Assembly: GCF_030536915.1 (NCBI RefSeq)
Contig: NZ_JAUNPC010000019.1
Location: forward strand, 2,081 to 42,141
Source of the DNA: Paracoccus sp. (in: a-proteobacteria)
Lineage (GTDB): Bacteria; Pseudomonadota; Alphaproteobacteria; Rhodobacterales; Rhodobacteraceae
DNA: 40,061 nt
Direction of reading: 5' to 3'
Shown: positions 8,240-16,091 of the stretch, piece by piece
Layout of the letters: every line of letters starts with the position of its first letter
How positions within the stretch are numbered: the first letter of the stretch is position 1
Translations under genes and position numbers: made by a program
Notes under the pieces: model-generated
The model's input: the letters and a program-made list of their open reading frames with translations, nothing else
Told to the model about the DNA's origin: nothing
Database searches by the model: none

Positions 8240-8557
8240 TCAGTCCTCGTCAGGCTCGGCCACGTCGGCGATCTCGTCCAGCGACACGTCGGCGTCGTCG
8301 TCCTCGTCCAGCAGGTCGTCGTCCAGTTCGCCCGCCTCCGCCGCATCGTCCAGATCGTCGTCGATCACGTCATCCGTTTCGGCCTCGCGCGCGGCGGCCT
8401 TTTCCGCAATCATCGAGCGGGTGCGCGCGCTGGTCAGGCTTTCGGCCGAGAACTCGGTGCTGCAGGCCGGGCAGGTCATGGGATCGTTGCGAAGGTCGTA
8501 GAAACGGCTTCCGCAGGCGGGGCAAAGGCGCTTGGTGCCCCATTCCTCTTTGGGCAT
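8240..8557 (-). CDS. TIGR02300 family zinc-ribbon protein with acidic tail
   Basis: A protein of 105 residues. The N-terminus (MPKEEWGTKRLCPACGSRFYDL) has CPAC and the FYDL motif that names the family, followed by a second CPAC pair (MTCPACSTEF), giving a four-Cys zinc ribbon. From about residue 62 onward it is almost entirely Asp/Glu with a few small residues (DDVIDDDLDDAAEAGELDDD...). Such proteins are conserved in Alphaproteobacteria and have no assigned function. A zinc ribbon plus polyacidic tail suggests a partner of a nucleic-acid or ribosomal protein, which is inference. The gene is divergent from the metallopeptidase at 8655 and ends in a strong terminator. Confidence 0.88.
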   Translation of the reverse strand: MPKEEWGTKRLCPACGSRFYDLRNDPMTCPACSTEFSAESLTSARTRSMIAEKAAAREAETDDVIDDDLDDAAEAGELDDDLLDEDDDADVSLDEIADVAEPDED

Positions 8558-8654
8558 GGTGTTCTCTTTTCGCCAAGGGTCAGGTAAATCCGGCCTCCCG
8601 TGCCACAGGGCATGGAAGGTGTCAAAGGCTTTCGGGACAGCGCAGGGGTGACGC

Positions 8655-9344
8655 TTGGACGGCAGGGTGATTCTGGCGGACGGAACAACGGTCAGCCTGC
8701 GTAGGACGGCCCGCGCCCGGCGGATGACGCTGCGCGTCTCGCGGCGGGACGGATCGGTGACGCTGACCCTGCCGCCGCGCCTGCCCAGGGCAGAGGCGCT
8801 GGCCTTCCTGGACGACCGCCGCGACTGGCTTTCGCGCGCCCTGGCCGGGATCGAACCGCAACAGGTGATCGAGTTCGGCATAGGACTGCCGGTCGAGGGA
8901 AGGCCGCTGACCCTGACCCCTGCGCAGGTCCGCGCCCCGCGGGTCGAGGACGCGCTGCTGCTGCTGCCCAAGGGCCGCCCGGCCGCCGTGTCGGCGGGAG
9001 CCTTCCTTCGCACGCTGGCGCAGGCGCGGCTTGCGGCGGCAAGCGACCGCCATGCCGCAGTCCTCGGCCGCCGCTTTGCCGCGATCACGCTGCGCGACAC
9101 CCGCTCGCGCTGGGGCAGTTGCACGCATGGGGGACGGCTGATGTATTCCTGGCGGCTGGCCATGGCGCCGCCCGAGGTGCTGGACTACGTCGCCGCCCAT
9201 GAGGTCGCGCATCTGGCGCATATGGATCACTCGGCAGCCTTCTGGGCCACGGTCACCCGCCTGTATCCGGGGTTCGCGCAGCCAAGGGCATGGTTGCGGC
9301 AGAATGGCGCAAGCCTGCACGCCTGGCGGTTCCGGGCAGAATAA
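8655..9344 (+). CDS. YgjP/SprT-like metallopeptidase (DUF45, M48-related)
   Basis: A protein of 229 residues with the DUF45/YgjP architecture: an N-terminal beta-rich region (RRTARARRMTLRVSRRDGSVTLTLPP), then RSRWGSC, and the zinc site HEVAHLAHMDHSAAFW (HExxH plus a third His in the MDHS turn) near residues 180-195. These are predicted intracellular zinc proteases or peptidases often seen with restriction systems or alone; no partner system is nearby here. The start is a TTG at 8655 preceded by AGGGG at six bases; no better ATG exists before the conserved region. It is 97 bases from the divergent TIGR02300 gene. Confidence 0.87.
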   Translation: MDGRVILADGTTVSLRRTARARRMTLRVSRRDGSVTLTLPPRLPRAEALAFLDDRRDWLSRALAGIEPQQVIEFGIGLPVEGRPLTLTPAQVRAPRVEDALLLLPKGRPAAVSAGAFLRTLAQARLAAASDRHAAVLGRRFAAITLRDTRSRWGSCTHGGRLMYSWRLAMAPPEVLDYVAAHEVAHLAHMDHSAAFWATVTRLYPGFAQPRAWLRQNGASLHAWRFRAE

Positions 9345-9433
9345 GGTCTGCATGGCGGATATTTTCGGCAGAGGATGATCAGGCGCCTTGCAGATGCGAT
9401 GGGCGCGTTTCTGCATCCGCGGCATCAGGGAAA

Positions 9434-9462
9434 TTGACAGCCTGCCCCGACGTGATCACAAA
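9434..9462 (+). promoter_or_regulatory. Promoter and possible operator of the GntR-family gene
   Basis: A consensus -35 TTGACA (9434-9439) is followed after 17 bases by CACAAA (9457-9462), a weak -10. Between them and touching the -10 is the perfect palindrome GTGATCAC (9452-9459). If used, transcription would begin at or within two bases of ATG 9468, giving a leaderless message. An autoregulatory operator is inferred. Confidence 0.35.
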
Positions 9463-9467
9463 CGCGC

Positions 9468-10142
9468 ATGGTCACGACGCTGCGTCCCCAGACAACAACC
9501 CAGCCCGCCGTGCATGAGCGGCTGTATCGCGCCCTGCGAGGCCGGATCATGCTGGGCGAACTGCCGCCCGGCCGGGCGCTGACCCTGCGCGGCATCGCGG
9601 CCGAGGAACGTGTCAGCATGACCCCGGCGCGGGAAGCGGTCCGCCGCCTGGTGGCCGAAGGTGCGCTGACGCTGTCGGCCTCGGGGCGCGTGTCCACGCC
9701 GGCGCTGTCGGTCGAGCGGATCGAGGAGCTTGCCGCCCTGCGCGCGCTGATCGAGCCGGAACTGGCCAGCCGCGCCCTTCCTCGCGCGCATCTTGCGCTG
9801 ATCGACCGGCTTGCGGCGATCAACACCGCCATCGGCGAGGCGGCGCAGAACCACGACTCGGTCGGATACATCCGCAGCAATCTGGAATTCCACCGCACGC
9901 TCTACCTGCGGGCGCAGGCGCCGGCGATGCTGGCGATGCTGGAAACGATCTGGCTGCAGCTCGGGCCGACCATGCGCGCCGTCTACCAGCGGATGCGCCG
10001 GAACGAGGCGCCCCGGCACCACCGCATGATCCTTGCCGCGCTGCGGGCGGGGGACGAGCCGGCGCTGCGGCTGGCGATCAGGACGGATGTGACGCAAGGA
10101 CTGCGCCACCTGCTGCCGGTGCCGGGCGAGCCGGACCGCTAA
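9468..10142 (+). CDS. GntR family transcriptional regulator, FadR/FCD subfamily
   Basis: A protein of 224 residues. Residues about 13-75 form the GntR winged helix (AVHERLYRALRGRIMLGELPPGRAL, then TPAREAVRRLVAEGAL). About 85-215 form the all-helical FCD ligand domain, with the metal/ligand-type residues E-x-H (LEFHRTLYL) and RHHRMILAALRAGD. FCD regulators sense organic acids such as gluconate, lactate or sugar acids; the ligand here is unknown because no catabolic genes adjoin it (a metallopeptidase upstream, homoserine dehydrogenase convergent four bases downstream). There is no Shine-Dalgarno before ATG 9468, consistent with leaderless translation. Confidence 0.9.
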   Translation: MVTTLRPQTTTQPAVHERLYRALRGRIMLGELPPGRALTLRGIAAEERVSMTPAREAVRRLVAEGALTLSASGRVSTPALSVERIEELAALRALIEPELASRALPRAHLALIDRLAAINTAIGEAAQNHDSVGYIRSNLEFHRTLYLRAQAPAMLAMLETIWLQLGPTMRAVYQRMRRNEAPRHHRMILAALRAGDEPALRLAIRTDVTQGLRHLLPVPGEPDR

Positions 10143-10146
10143 GGGG

Positions 10147-11442
10147 TCAGACTTCCTCGATCCGCAGCTCGACGGGATCGCCTTCGACGACACCCGTGCG
10201 CGGCAGCGCCTCCATCGCGTGGTCGATCGCCTCGGGCGTGGTCTTGTGGGTGACGATCAGCACCGGGGCCGAGCCCGAGGCGTGGCCATACTGCCGCATC
10301 CGGTCGATCGAGATCCCCGCCTCGCCCAGCACCGAGGCCACCTTGGCCAGCGCCCCCGGCTTGTCGGAAAGCGTCAGCCGCAGGTAATAGGCGGCAGGCA
10401 CCGCCGTCCGGGCGGTCTGGGGCGACGCGAGCGTTGCCGCCGGCTGCCCGAAGACCGGCAGACGGACCCCGCGCGCCAGTTCCACGATGTCGGACATGAC
10501 CGCGCTGGCCGTCGGCCCTTCGCCCGCGCCCGCGCCGCGCAGCACGATCTGGCCGACCGAGTCGCCCTCGATCACCACCATGTTGGTACCGCCTTCCAGC
10601 TGCCCCAGCGGGCTGTCGCAGGGCACGAGGCAGGGCGACATCCGCTGTTCAAGCCCCCGTGCCGTCATCTGCGCCACGCCCAGCAGCTTGATGCGATAGC
10701 CCATGTCGGCGGCGCGCTTGATGTCGTCGATGGAAACGCGCTCGATCCCCTCGATCTCGACGCCATCGAAAGCCACCTTGGTGCCGAAGGCCAGCGAGGC
10801 GAGGATCGCGAGCTTGTGGCTGGCGTCGATCCCGCCCACGTCCAGCGTCGGGTCGGCTTCCAGATAGCCCAGGCGGCGCGCTTCCTCGAACACCGTGTCA
10901 TAGGGCAGGCCGGCTGACTGCATCCGGGTCAGGATATAGTTGCAGGTGCCGTTCATCACGCCCATGACACGCCTGATGCGGTTGCCGGCGAGGCTTTCGG
11001 TCAGCGTCTTGATGACGGGAATGCCACCTGCGACGGCGGCCTCGAAGCGGATGGTGCGGCCGGCGGCCTCGGCCCGCTCGGCCAGCTTGTGCCCGTGGAC
11101 GGCCAGAAGGGCCTTGTTCGCGGTGATGACGTCCTTGCCGCTGTCCAGCGCCAGCTCGATCATCTCGCGCGCGGGGCCGTTCTCTCCGCCGATCAGTTCG
11201 ACCACCACGTCCACGTCGTCACGCAGGGCGAGGTCGGCCGCCCGGTCAACCCAGGCATAGCCCGACAGGTCGGCATCACGGTTGCGGGTGCGGTCGCGGG
11301 CGCAGATGGCGGTGATCTCGACCGGCCGCCCGGCGCGCAACGCGATCAGATCGGGATGCTTCTGGATGATCTTGACCACCCCGATCCCGACGGTCCCCAG
11401 ACCGGCGATGCCAAGGCGCAGCGGCGCGGGGGTGGCGGACAT
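10147..11442 (-). CDS. hom: Homoserine dehydrogenase
   Basis: Reduces aspartate semialdehyde to homoserine with NAD(P)H, the branch toward threonine and methionine. The 431-residue monofunctional form has the Rossmann motif GIAGLGTVGIG near residue 10, the catalytic core with GGIPVIKTL, NGTCNYIL and YLEADPTLDVGGIDASHKLAIL (including the catalytic Asp/Lys region), and a C-terminal ACT domain from about residue 350 (LTLSDKPGALAKVASVLGEAGISID) for threonine feedback. The frame is open upstream to 11676, but ATG 11442 (MSATPAPLRLG) gives the family's usual N-terminus. It is convergent with the GntR gene. The methionine enzyme MetY is encoded in the same window but far apart. Confidence 0.96.
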   Translation of the reverse strand: MSATPAPLRLGIAGLGTVGIGVVKIIQKHPDLIALRAGRPVEITAICARDRTRNRDADLSGYAWVDRAADLALRDDVDVVVELIGGENGPAREMIELALDSGKDVITANKALLAVHGHKLAERAEAAGRTIRFEAAVAGGIPVIKTLTESLAGNRIRRVMGVMNGTCNYILTRMQSAGLPYDTVFEEARRLGYLEADPTLDVGGIDASHKLAILASLAFGTKVAFDGVEIEGIERVSIDDIKRAADMGYRIKLLGVAQMTARGLEQRMSPCLVPCDSPLGQLEGGTNMVVIEGDSVGQIVLRGAGAGEGPTASAVMSDIVELARGVRLPVFGQPAATLASPQTARTAVPAAYYLRLTLSDKPGALAKVASVLGEAGISIDRMRQYGHASGSAPVLIVTHKTTPEAIDHAMEALPRTGVVEGDPVELRIEEV

Positions 11443-11519
11443 GAAGGGCCTCGTCTGATGAAGGGCAGGGCATCGCCGGGTGTTAGCGCGGGCCTCGGGG
11501 CTTGGCAACGTGGCCCGGC

Positions 11520-11966
11520 CTACAACCAGCGGCGGGTGCGGGCGGCCCACAGGTCGAAGGCTTGGGCATCGCGGCGTCGCAGCCATGCTTCTTCTTGCCG
11601 GATGAAGCGTCGTTCGATCAGCAGGACAAAGAGGGGCACGAGGATCAGCGCCGCGAATGGCTGCCAGGCAAGGCATAGCCCGGCCAGAATCAACACGTCG
11701 CCCAGGTAGATCGGGTTCCGGGACAGGCGAAAGACCCCATGCGTCACCAAGGCGGTCGGTTGCCGTGTCGGATCGACCGTTGCGCCCGCGCGCATCATCG
11801 TCAGGGCCGCGACGGCCATCAGTCCCAGTCCCAGCACCGCCAGCGTCCAGCCTGCCGTGGGGAGGCCGGGCATCGGCAGGATACGTCCCGCAAGAAAGGC
11901 GAGAAGCGCGAAGGCCAGCAGCCAGACCGGTGGATAGTCTGCCAGCTTTCGGATCATCTGCGCCAC
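11520..11966 (-). CDS. Isoprenylcysteine carboxyl methyltransferase-like membrane protein
   Basis: A protein of 148 residues with about four hydrophobic segments. The C-terminal half contains THGVFRLSRNPIYLGDVL, the S-R-NP-x-Y-x-G element of the ICMT/PEMT membrane methyltransferase superfamily, and EERRF/EEAWLRRR-like glutamates (IERRFIRQEEAW) that complete the SAM site in relatives. In bacteria such proteins methylate small lipophilic substrates or are of unknown role; the substrate cannot be told from context. It ends 77 bases before the hom start and begins ten bases after the stop of the glycosyltransferase-like gene, so all three may be one minus-strand transcript. Confidence 0.8.
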   Translation of the reverse strand: MAQMIRKLADYPPVWLLAFALLAFLAGRILPMPGLPTAGWTLAVLGLGLMAVAALTMMRAGATVDPTRQPTALVTHGVFRLSRNPIYLGDVLILAGLCLAWQPFAALILVPLFVLLIERRFIRQEEAWLRRRDAQAFDLWAARTRRWL

Positions 11967-11976
11967 GGCTGGTTTC

Positions 11977-12792
11977 CTATTCCCGCCACAGCCGGTCCAC
12001 CCAGTCGGTGGGACGAAGATAGTGCCGCAGGTGGCGGCCGAGGCTTTCGCGCCGGCGGCCGTCGAAAGCTGCGCGAAGATGGTCTAAGGAAGGGCGCGGG
12101 CTGTCCTTCTCGCTCCACCGGCCGGCAATGGCGTCCGGCGGGTTGAGGCTGCCGGCGAAGATCACGATGCGCGCCCCTTTCGGGATGCGCGGCGCGGACC
12201 AGTAGCGCGCGGGGAAGGCCGGGACGCAATCGGCGCGGAAATGGACAACCCAGCCCTTGGGCCAGAACCTGACGCCCCCCGGCGCGCGGCGGGTCACGAA
12301 CCTCTGCTCGAAGCGGTATTCGTCGGCGATACCCTGCGGGTCGGCGCGGAAGATCTCCTGCAAGGGGGCGAGCTTGCCGACCCGCATCCGATAGACCGAG
12401 GTCTGGCCCAGCTTCTCGAAGGGCTTGATGCTTTGCGGGTTGGTGGCCAGCACCGTGTCGTCGGGATCGCCGAAGCTGAAGAAATCATCCAGATTGCCGA
12501 CGATCACCACGTCGAGGTCGAGGAACAGCACCGTTCCGGTGATATCCCCCAAGTCCCCCCAGAGCCGCGACTTGGGCCATTTCCCCAGCGTGTTCCTTGG
12601 CGCCTCATAGTCGAACTCGGGCAGGGGCCGCACCACGACATCAGGGTGCAGCCCGGCGCCGTCATCGGTGAAGCAGATCAGCCGGAAGGGCGGGGTGATG
12701 TTCCGCGCGATCATTCCACGCAGACGGTTGACGTATTCGGGACCGAACTTGCTGCCCCACTTGATGCAGATGATCTGTTTGACGACGCTCAT
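11977..12792 (-). CDS. Putative glycosyltransferase, GT-A fold
   Basis: A protein of 271 residues starting MSVVKQIICIKWG. The stretch RLICFTDDGAGL (38-49) and VLFLDLDVVIVGNLDDFF (88-105) place a D-L-D motif at 92-94, in the position of the DxD metal/nucleotide-sugar site of GT-A enzymes. The later KGWVVHFRADC and ARIVIFAGSLNPPDAI segments resemble the H-x-AG/NP region near the acceptor site. It differs from classic GT8 proteins and I cannot assign a sugar or acceptor. ATG 12792 is preceded by GGGA; the frame extends eight codons upstream to another possible start. The 290 bases upstream of this start contain no gene. Confidence 0.65.
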   Translation of the reverse strand: MSVVKQIICIKWGSKFGPEYVNRLRGMIARNITPPFRLICFTDDGAGLHPDVVVRPLPEFDYEAPRNTLGKWPKSRLWGDLGDITGTVLFLDLDVVIVGNLDDFFSFGDPDDTVLATNPQSIKPFEKLGQTSVYRMRVGKLAPLQEIFRADPQGIADEYRFEQRFVTRRAPGGVRFWPKGWVVHFRADCVPAFPARYWSAPRIPKGARIVIFAGSLNPPDAIAGRWSEKDSPRPSLDHLRAAFDGRRRESLGRHLRHYLRPTDWVDRLWRE

Positions 12793-12840
12793 GGTCCCGA
12801 GTCGTGGCACGGGCATGGGCAGAGGGGCAAGCGGAAGAAA

Positions 12841-12951
12841 GGGGCTTCTCCCCTCGGCCCCTTCGGGACCTTACCCTAGGGTATTCAGGACCAGAAAGAA
12901 GATGCGGAAAAGGAGGCTTCTTTCCGGTTCAGATACCTCGGGGGGTCCGGG
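12841..12951. repeat. Dispersed intergenic repeat, inverted pair (copies B1 and B2)
   Basis: Copy B1 (plus) comprises a small GGGGCTTCTCCCC hairpin (12841-12853), a 12-base palindrome TACCCTAGGGTA (12872-12883) and the core ending in CCAGAAAGAAG (12879-12901). Copy B2 is its inverse (12917-12937, CTTCTTTCC...GATACC), followed by CGGGGGGTCCGGG. The two cores can pair over about 20 bases with few mismatches around a 15-base loop. This is the same family as 3061-3082 and 32131-32173. Confidence 0.65.
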
Positions 12952-12962
12952 TGGCCGGACAG

Positions 12963-12984
12963 GAAAACAGCCGTGATGGCTGTT
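12963..12984 (-). terminator. Terminator of the methylmalonyl-CoA mutase gene
   Basis: On the minus strand AACAGCC (12984-12978), loop ATCAC, GGCTGTT (12972-12966) runs into TTCC after a stem that itself ends in TT, giving TTTTCC. It lies about 100 bases past the mutase stop codon and is the first terminator-like fold downstream of it. Confidence 0.55.
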
Positions 12985-13082
12985 CTCCCGCTTGACAGGT
13001 CCGGGGGACCGTTTGCAGCGAGGAAGGCCGCAGCAGCGGCCAGGAGGAAGTCAGCCCCCTGGATGCGGCGGCAACGCAGGCC

Positions 13083-15221
13083 TCAGGCCGGGCGCCGGCT
13101 TCGCACGATGTCGAGGATCTCGCGCGCGGCATGGGGAATGTTGGTTCCCGGCCCGAAGATGGCGGCGACGCCCGCGTCCTTCAGGAAGGCATAGTCCTGC
13201 TGCGGGATCACGCCGCCGCAGATGACGATGATGTCATCCGCGCCCTGCGCCTTCAGCGCCTCGATCAGCTTCGGCGCCAGCGTCTTGTGGCCGGCGGCCT
13301 GCGAGGAGATGCCGACGATATGGACGTCGTTGTCGATGGCGTCCTGCGCCGCCTCCTCGGGCGTCTGGAACAGCGGCCCCACGTCCACGTCGAATCCGAT
13401 GTCGGCGAAGGCCGTGGCGATCACCTTGGCGCCGCGGTCATGGCCGTCCTGGCCCATCTTGACCACCAGCATCCGCGGGCGGCGGCCCTCTTCCTCGGCA
13501 AAGGATTCGACGTCCTTCTGGATTTGCGCGAAGCCCTCGTCGCCCTCGTAGGCGGCGCCATAGACGCCGGCGAGCGTCTTCACCTCGGCCCGGTGGCGGC
13601 CGAAGACCTTTTCCATCGCCATGCTGATCTCTCCCACAGTTGCACGGGCACGTGCCGCCTCGACGGCCGCTTCCAGCAGGTTGCCGCCCTCGCGGGCGCG
13701 GCGTTCCACCTCGGCCAAGGCGTGGTCGCAGGCGGACTGGTCGCGGGTGGCGCGGATCTGCTCCAGCCGCTCGATCTGGCTGCGGCGGACGGCCATGTTG
13801 TCGATGTCGAGGATGTCGATCGGGTCTTCCTTGTCCTTGCGGTACTTGTTGACGCCGACGATCACTTCCTCGCCGCGGTCGATCATGGCCTGCCGCCGCG
13901 CCGCCGTTTCCTCGATCCGCAGCTTGGGCTGGCCCGAGGCCACGGCCTTGGTCATGCCGCCCATGCCCTCGACTTCCTCGATGATGGCCCAAGCCTTCTC
14001 GGCCAGTTCGGCCGTCAGGCTCTCGACGTAATACGACCCCGCCAGCGGATCGACGACATGGGTGATCCCCGTTTCCTCCTGCAGGATCAGCTGGGTGTTC
14101 CGCGCGATCCGGGCCGAGAAGTCGGTTGGCAGCGCGATCGCCTCGTCCAGCGCGTTGGTGTGCAGCGATTGCGTCCCGCCAAGGGCTGCGCTCATCGCCT
14201 CATAGGCGGTGCGGATCACGTTGTTGTAGGGGTCCTGCTCCTGCAACGACACGCCTGAAGTCTGGCAATGCGTCCGCAGCATCAGCGAGGATGTCTTCTT
14301 CGCCCCGAACTCGGTCATGATGCGGTGCCACAGCAGGCGGGCGGCGCGCAGCTTGGCGATCTCCATGAAGAAGTTCATGCCGATGGCGAAGAAGAAGCTA
14401 AGCCTGCCGGCAAAGGCATCCACGTCCATGCCCGCGTTGATCGCCGCGCGGACATATTCCCGCCCGTCGGCCAGCGTGTAGGCCAGTTCCTGCACCAGGT
14501 TCGCGCCCGCTTCCTGCATGTGATAGCCGGAAATCGAGATCGAGTTGAACTTGGGCATCTCGCGCGAGGTGTAGCCGATGATGTCCGCGATGATCCGCAT
14601 CGAGGGCTCGGGCGGATAGATGTAGGTGTTGCGGACCATGAACTCCTTGAGGATGTCGTTCTGGATGGTCCCCGACAGAACCGAGCGATCGTGCCCCTGT
14701 TCCTCGCCCGCGACGATGAAGCTGGCGAGGATCGGGATCACCGCGCCGTTCATGGTCATCGACACCGACACCTTCTCCAGCGGGATGCCGTCGAACAGCA
14801 CCTTCATGTCCTCGACCGAGTCTATAGCCACGCCCGCCTTGCCCACGTCGCCTTCCACGCGTGGATGGTCGCTGTCATAGCCGCGATGGGTTGCCAGGTC
14901 GAAGGCCACCGACACGCCCTGCTGCCCGGCGGCGAGGTTGCGGCGGTAGAAGGCGTTGGATTCCTCAGCCGTCGAAAAGCCCGCATATTGCCGGATCGTC
15001 CAGGGACGGCCTGCATACATCGTCGCGCGCGGGCCGCGCGTGAAGGGCGCGATGCCGGGCAGGCTGCCCATGTGGTCCAGCCCCGCCGTATCCGCCTCGG
15101 TATACAGCGGCTTGACGGTGATGCCTTCCAGCGTGTCCCAGTTCAGGCTGTCGGGGTCGGCGCCCTTGAGTTCCTTCGAGGCCAGCGCGCGCCATTGATC
15201 GAGGTCGGGGGTCCGGGTCAT
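13083..15221 (-). CDS. scpA: Methylmalonyl-CoA mutase, single-chain catalytic protein
   Basis: Converts (R)-methylmalonyl-CoA to succinyl-CoA with adenosylcobalamin. The 712-residue chain carries both parts: a catalytic TIM barrel (about 40-560, with [21 protein letters not shown] for CoA binding, [21 protein letters not shown] and [16 protein letters not shown]) and a C-terminal B12 domain. The B12 domain has GQDGHDRG, where His594 is the lower axial cobalt ligand in D-x-H-x2-G, followed by [11 protein letters not shown] 15221 has AGGA upstream; it is 45 bases from the divergent DUF4174 gene. Acts after the pccA/pccB products encoded upstream on the same strand. The symbol follows scpA/mcmA/bhbA usage, which varies. 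Confidence 0.96.
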   Translation of the reverse strand: MTRTPDLDQWRALASKELKGADPDSLNWDTLEGITVKPLYTEADTAGLDHMGSLPGIAPFTRGPRATMYAGRPWTIRQYAGFSTAEESNAFYRRNLAAGQQGVSVAFDLATHRGYDSDHPRVEGDVGKAGVAIDSVEDMKVLFDGIPLEKVSVSMTMNGAVIPILASFIVAGEEQGHDRSVLSGTIQNDILKEFMVRNTYIYPPEPSMRIIADIIGYTSREMPKFNSISISGYHMQEAGANLVQELAYTLADGREYVRAAINAGMDVDAFAGRLSFFFAIGMNFFMEIAKLRAARLLWHRIMTEFGAKKTSSLMLRTHCQTSGVSLQEQDPYNNVIRTAYEAMSAALGGTQSLHTNALDEAIALPTDFSARIARNTQLILQEETGITHVVDPLAGSYYVESLTAELAEKAWAIIEEVEGMGGMTKAVASGQPKLRIEETAARRQAMIDRGEEVIVGVNKYRKDKEDPIDILDIDNMAVRRSQIERLEQIRATRDQSACDHALAEVERRAREGGNLLEAAVEAARARATVGEISMAMEKVFGRHRAEVKTLAGVYGAAYEGDEGFAQIQKDVESFAEEEGRRPRMLVVKMGQDGHDRGAKVIATAFADIGFDVDVGPLFQTPEEAAQDAIDNDVHIVGISSQAAGHKTLAPKLIEALKAQGADDIIVICGGVIPQQDYAFLKDAGVAAIFGPGTNIPHAAREILDIVRSRRPA

Positions 15222-15253
15222 CTCTTGGTCCTTTCCGATGCGACCGCAGTCGC

Positions 15254-15259
15254 TATATT
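15254..15259 (+). promoter_or_regulatory. Possible -10 element shared by divergent promoters
   Basis: TATATT (15254-15259) is a strong -10 hexamer eight bases before ATG 15267, with no clear -35 at 17 bases. Its complement AATATA lies in the mutase gene's 45-base leader. A leaderless message for the DUF4174 gene and overlapping divergent promoters are both inferred. Confidence 0.3.
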
Positions 15260-15266
15260 CTGAAAC

Positions 15267-15812
15267 ATGAAGATATTGCTGTCGAACATGTCGGCCCTCG
15301 CGCTGGCCGTGACGGGCGCGCAGGCGCTTGCCATGGGCGCCCCGACCCCCCCGCCCGAACCCGTGCGGGTCGAGCGCGCCGCCCCCGCCCGTCCCGCCAC
15401 AGCGGCGGTGCAGGCAACCGATGCGCCCGCAGGCCAAGCCGGGCAGGCCGAGATGGACATCCGTTCGGCAAGCGACGTCACGCCCGAGGCGCTGCTGTTC
15501 GAGCGACGGCCCGTCCTTGTCTTTGCCGACACGCCCGAGGACACGGCTTTCGCCACGCAGATGGAACTGCTCGCCCGCGACCCGGCGGCGATGGAGCGGC
15601 GGCGCGTCACCGTCATCATCGACACCGATCCGGGGGCTGATTCGGTCTGGCGGCAGCGGTTCAGGCCGCGCGGCTTTTCCCTGATGGTGCTGGACACCGA
15701 CGGCACGGTGATCGACCGCAAGCCCTTTCCCTGGGACACGCGCGAGATCGGCCGCGCCATCGACAAGACCCCCGTGCGGCGCAGCGAGACGCGGGCAAGC
15801 GGCGGGCGATAG
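15267..15812 (+). CDS. DUF4174 domain-containing exported protein
   Basis: A protein of 181 residues with an N-terminal export signal ([20 protein letters not shown], cleavage likely near residue 22) and a Pro/Ala-rich linker to about residue 65. The DUF4174 domain follows: [30 protein letters not shown], and [21 protein letters not shown]. The fold resembles thioredoxin-like proteins but no CxxC is present, so it is not an oxidoreductase by that route. Function is unknown. It is divergent from the mutase and there is no Shine-Dalgarno sequence before the ATG. Confidence 0.8.
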   Translation: MKILLSNMSALALAVTGAQALAMGAPTPPPEPVRVERAAPARPATAAVQATDAPAGQAGQAEMDIRSASDVTPEALLFERRPVLVFADTPEDTAFATQMELLARDPAAMERRRVTVIIDTDPGADSVWRQRFRPRGFSLMVLDTDGTVIDRKPFPWDTREIGRAIDKTPVRRSETRASGGR

Positions 15813-15830
15813 GCGTTGCGCGTGATTTCA

Positions 15831-15859
15831 TTGCGGAACCTGCGCGGCGCCCCTATCTT
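15831..15859 (+). promoter_or_regulatory. Sigma-70 promoter for the small gene at 15909
   Basis: TTGCGG (15831-15836) and TATCTT (15854-15859) are exactly 17 bases apart. The leader would include a hairpin GATGCG/CGCATC (15871-15888) before AGGGCAGGG and the start codon. This supports the 60-residue gene being expressed. Confidence 0.5.
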
Positions 15860-15908
15860 GATCCGTGACGGATGCGCTTTGCCGCATCGCATATGACAGG
15901 GCAGGGCC

Positions 15909-16091
15909 ATGGCCAGGGAAACATCACCGCGCAGGATCGAAGCTTCGCCGCCGCCTCGGCAGGTCAAGCGGCCCGCCTCGACCGATGAACTGGTCGAGCG
16001 GCTGCTGAACGCCCGCAACTCGAACGAGATCGCGGCGGTGATCGGTCTCCCACCCATCACCGGCCTCTCGGGTCCGAAGATCGCTTACTGA
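15909..16091 (+). CDS. Small hypothetical protein (60 residues)
   Basis: The predicted protein is basic at its N-terminus (MARETSPRRIEASPPPRQVKRPAST) and ends in a helix-like segment DELVERLLNARNSNEIAAVIG followed by PPITGLSGPKIAY. I do not recognise a family. Support comes from a good promoter at 15831-15859, an AGGGCAGGG ribosome binding site and an ATG. Its last 35 bases overlap the 3' end of the convergent gene ending at 16057. No signal peptide or membrane segment is visible. It might be a short DNA-binding or regulatory protein, which is speculation. Confidence 0.5.
   Translation: MARETSPRRIEASPPPRQVKRPASTDELVERLLNARNSNEIAAVIGLPPITGLSGPKIAY

Noticed and set aside
8597-8625. Sigma-70 promoter for the TIGR02300 gene based on a perfect minus-strand TTGACA (8625-8620)
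   Set aside because: At 17 bases the -10 position reads CACGGG, which is too far from consensus to claim.
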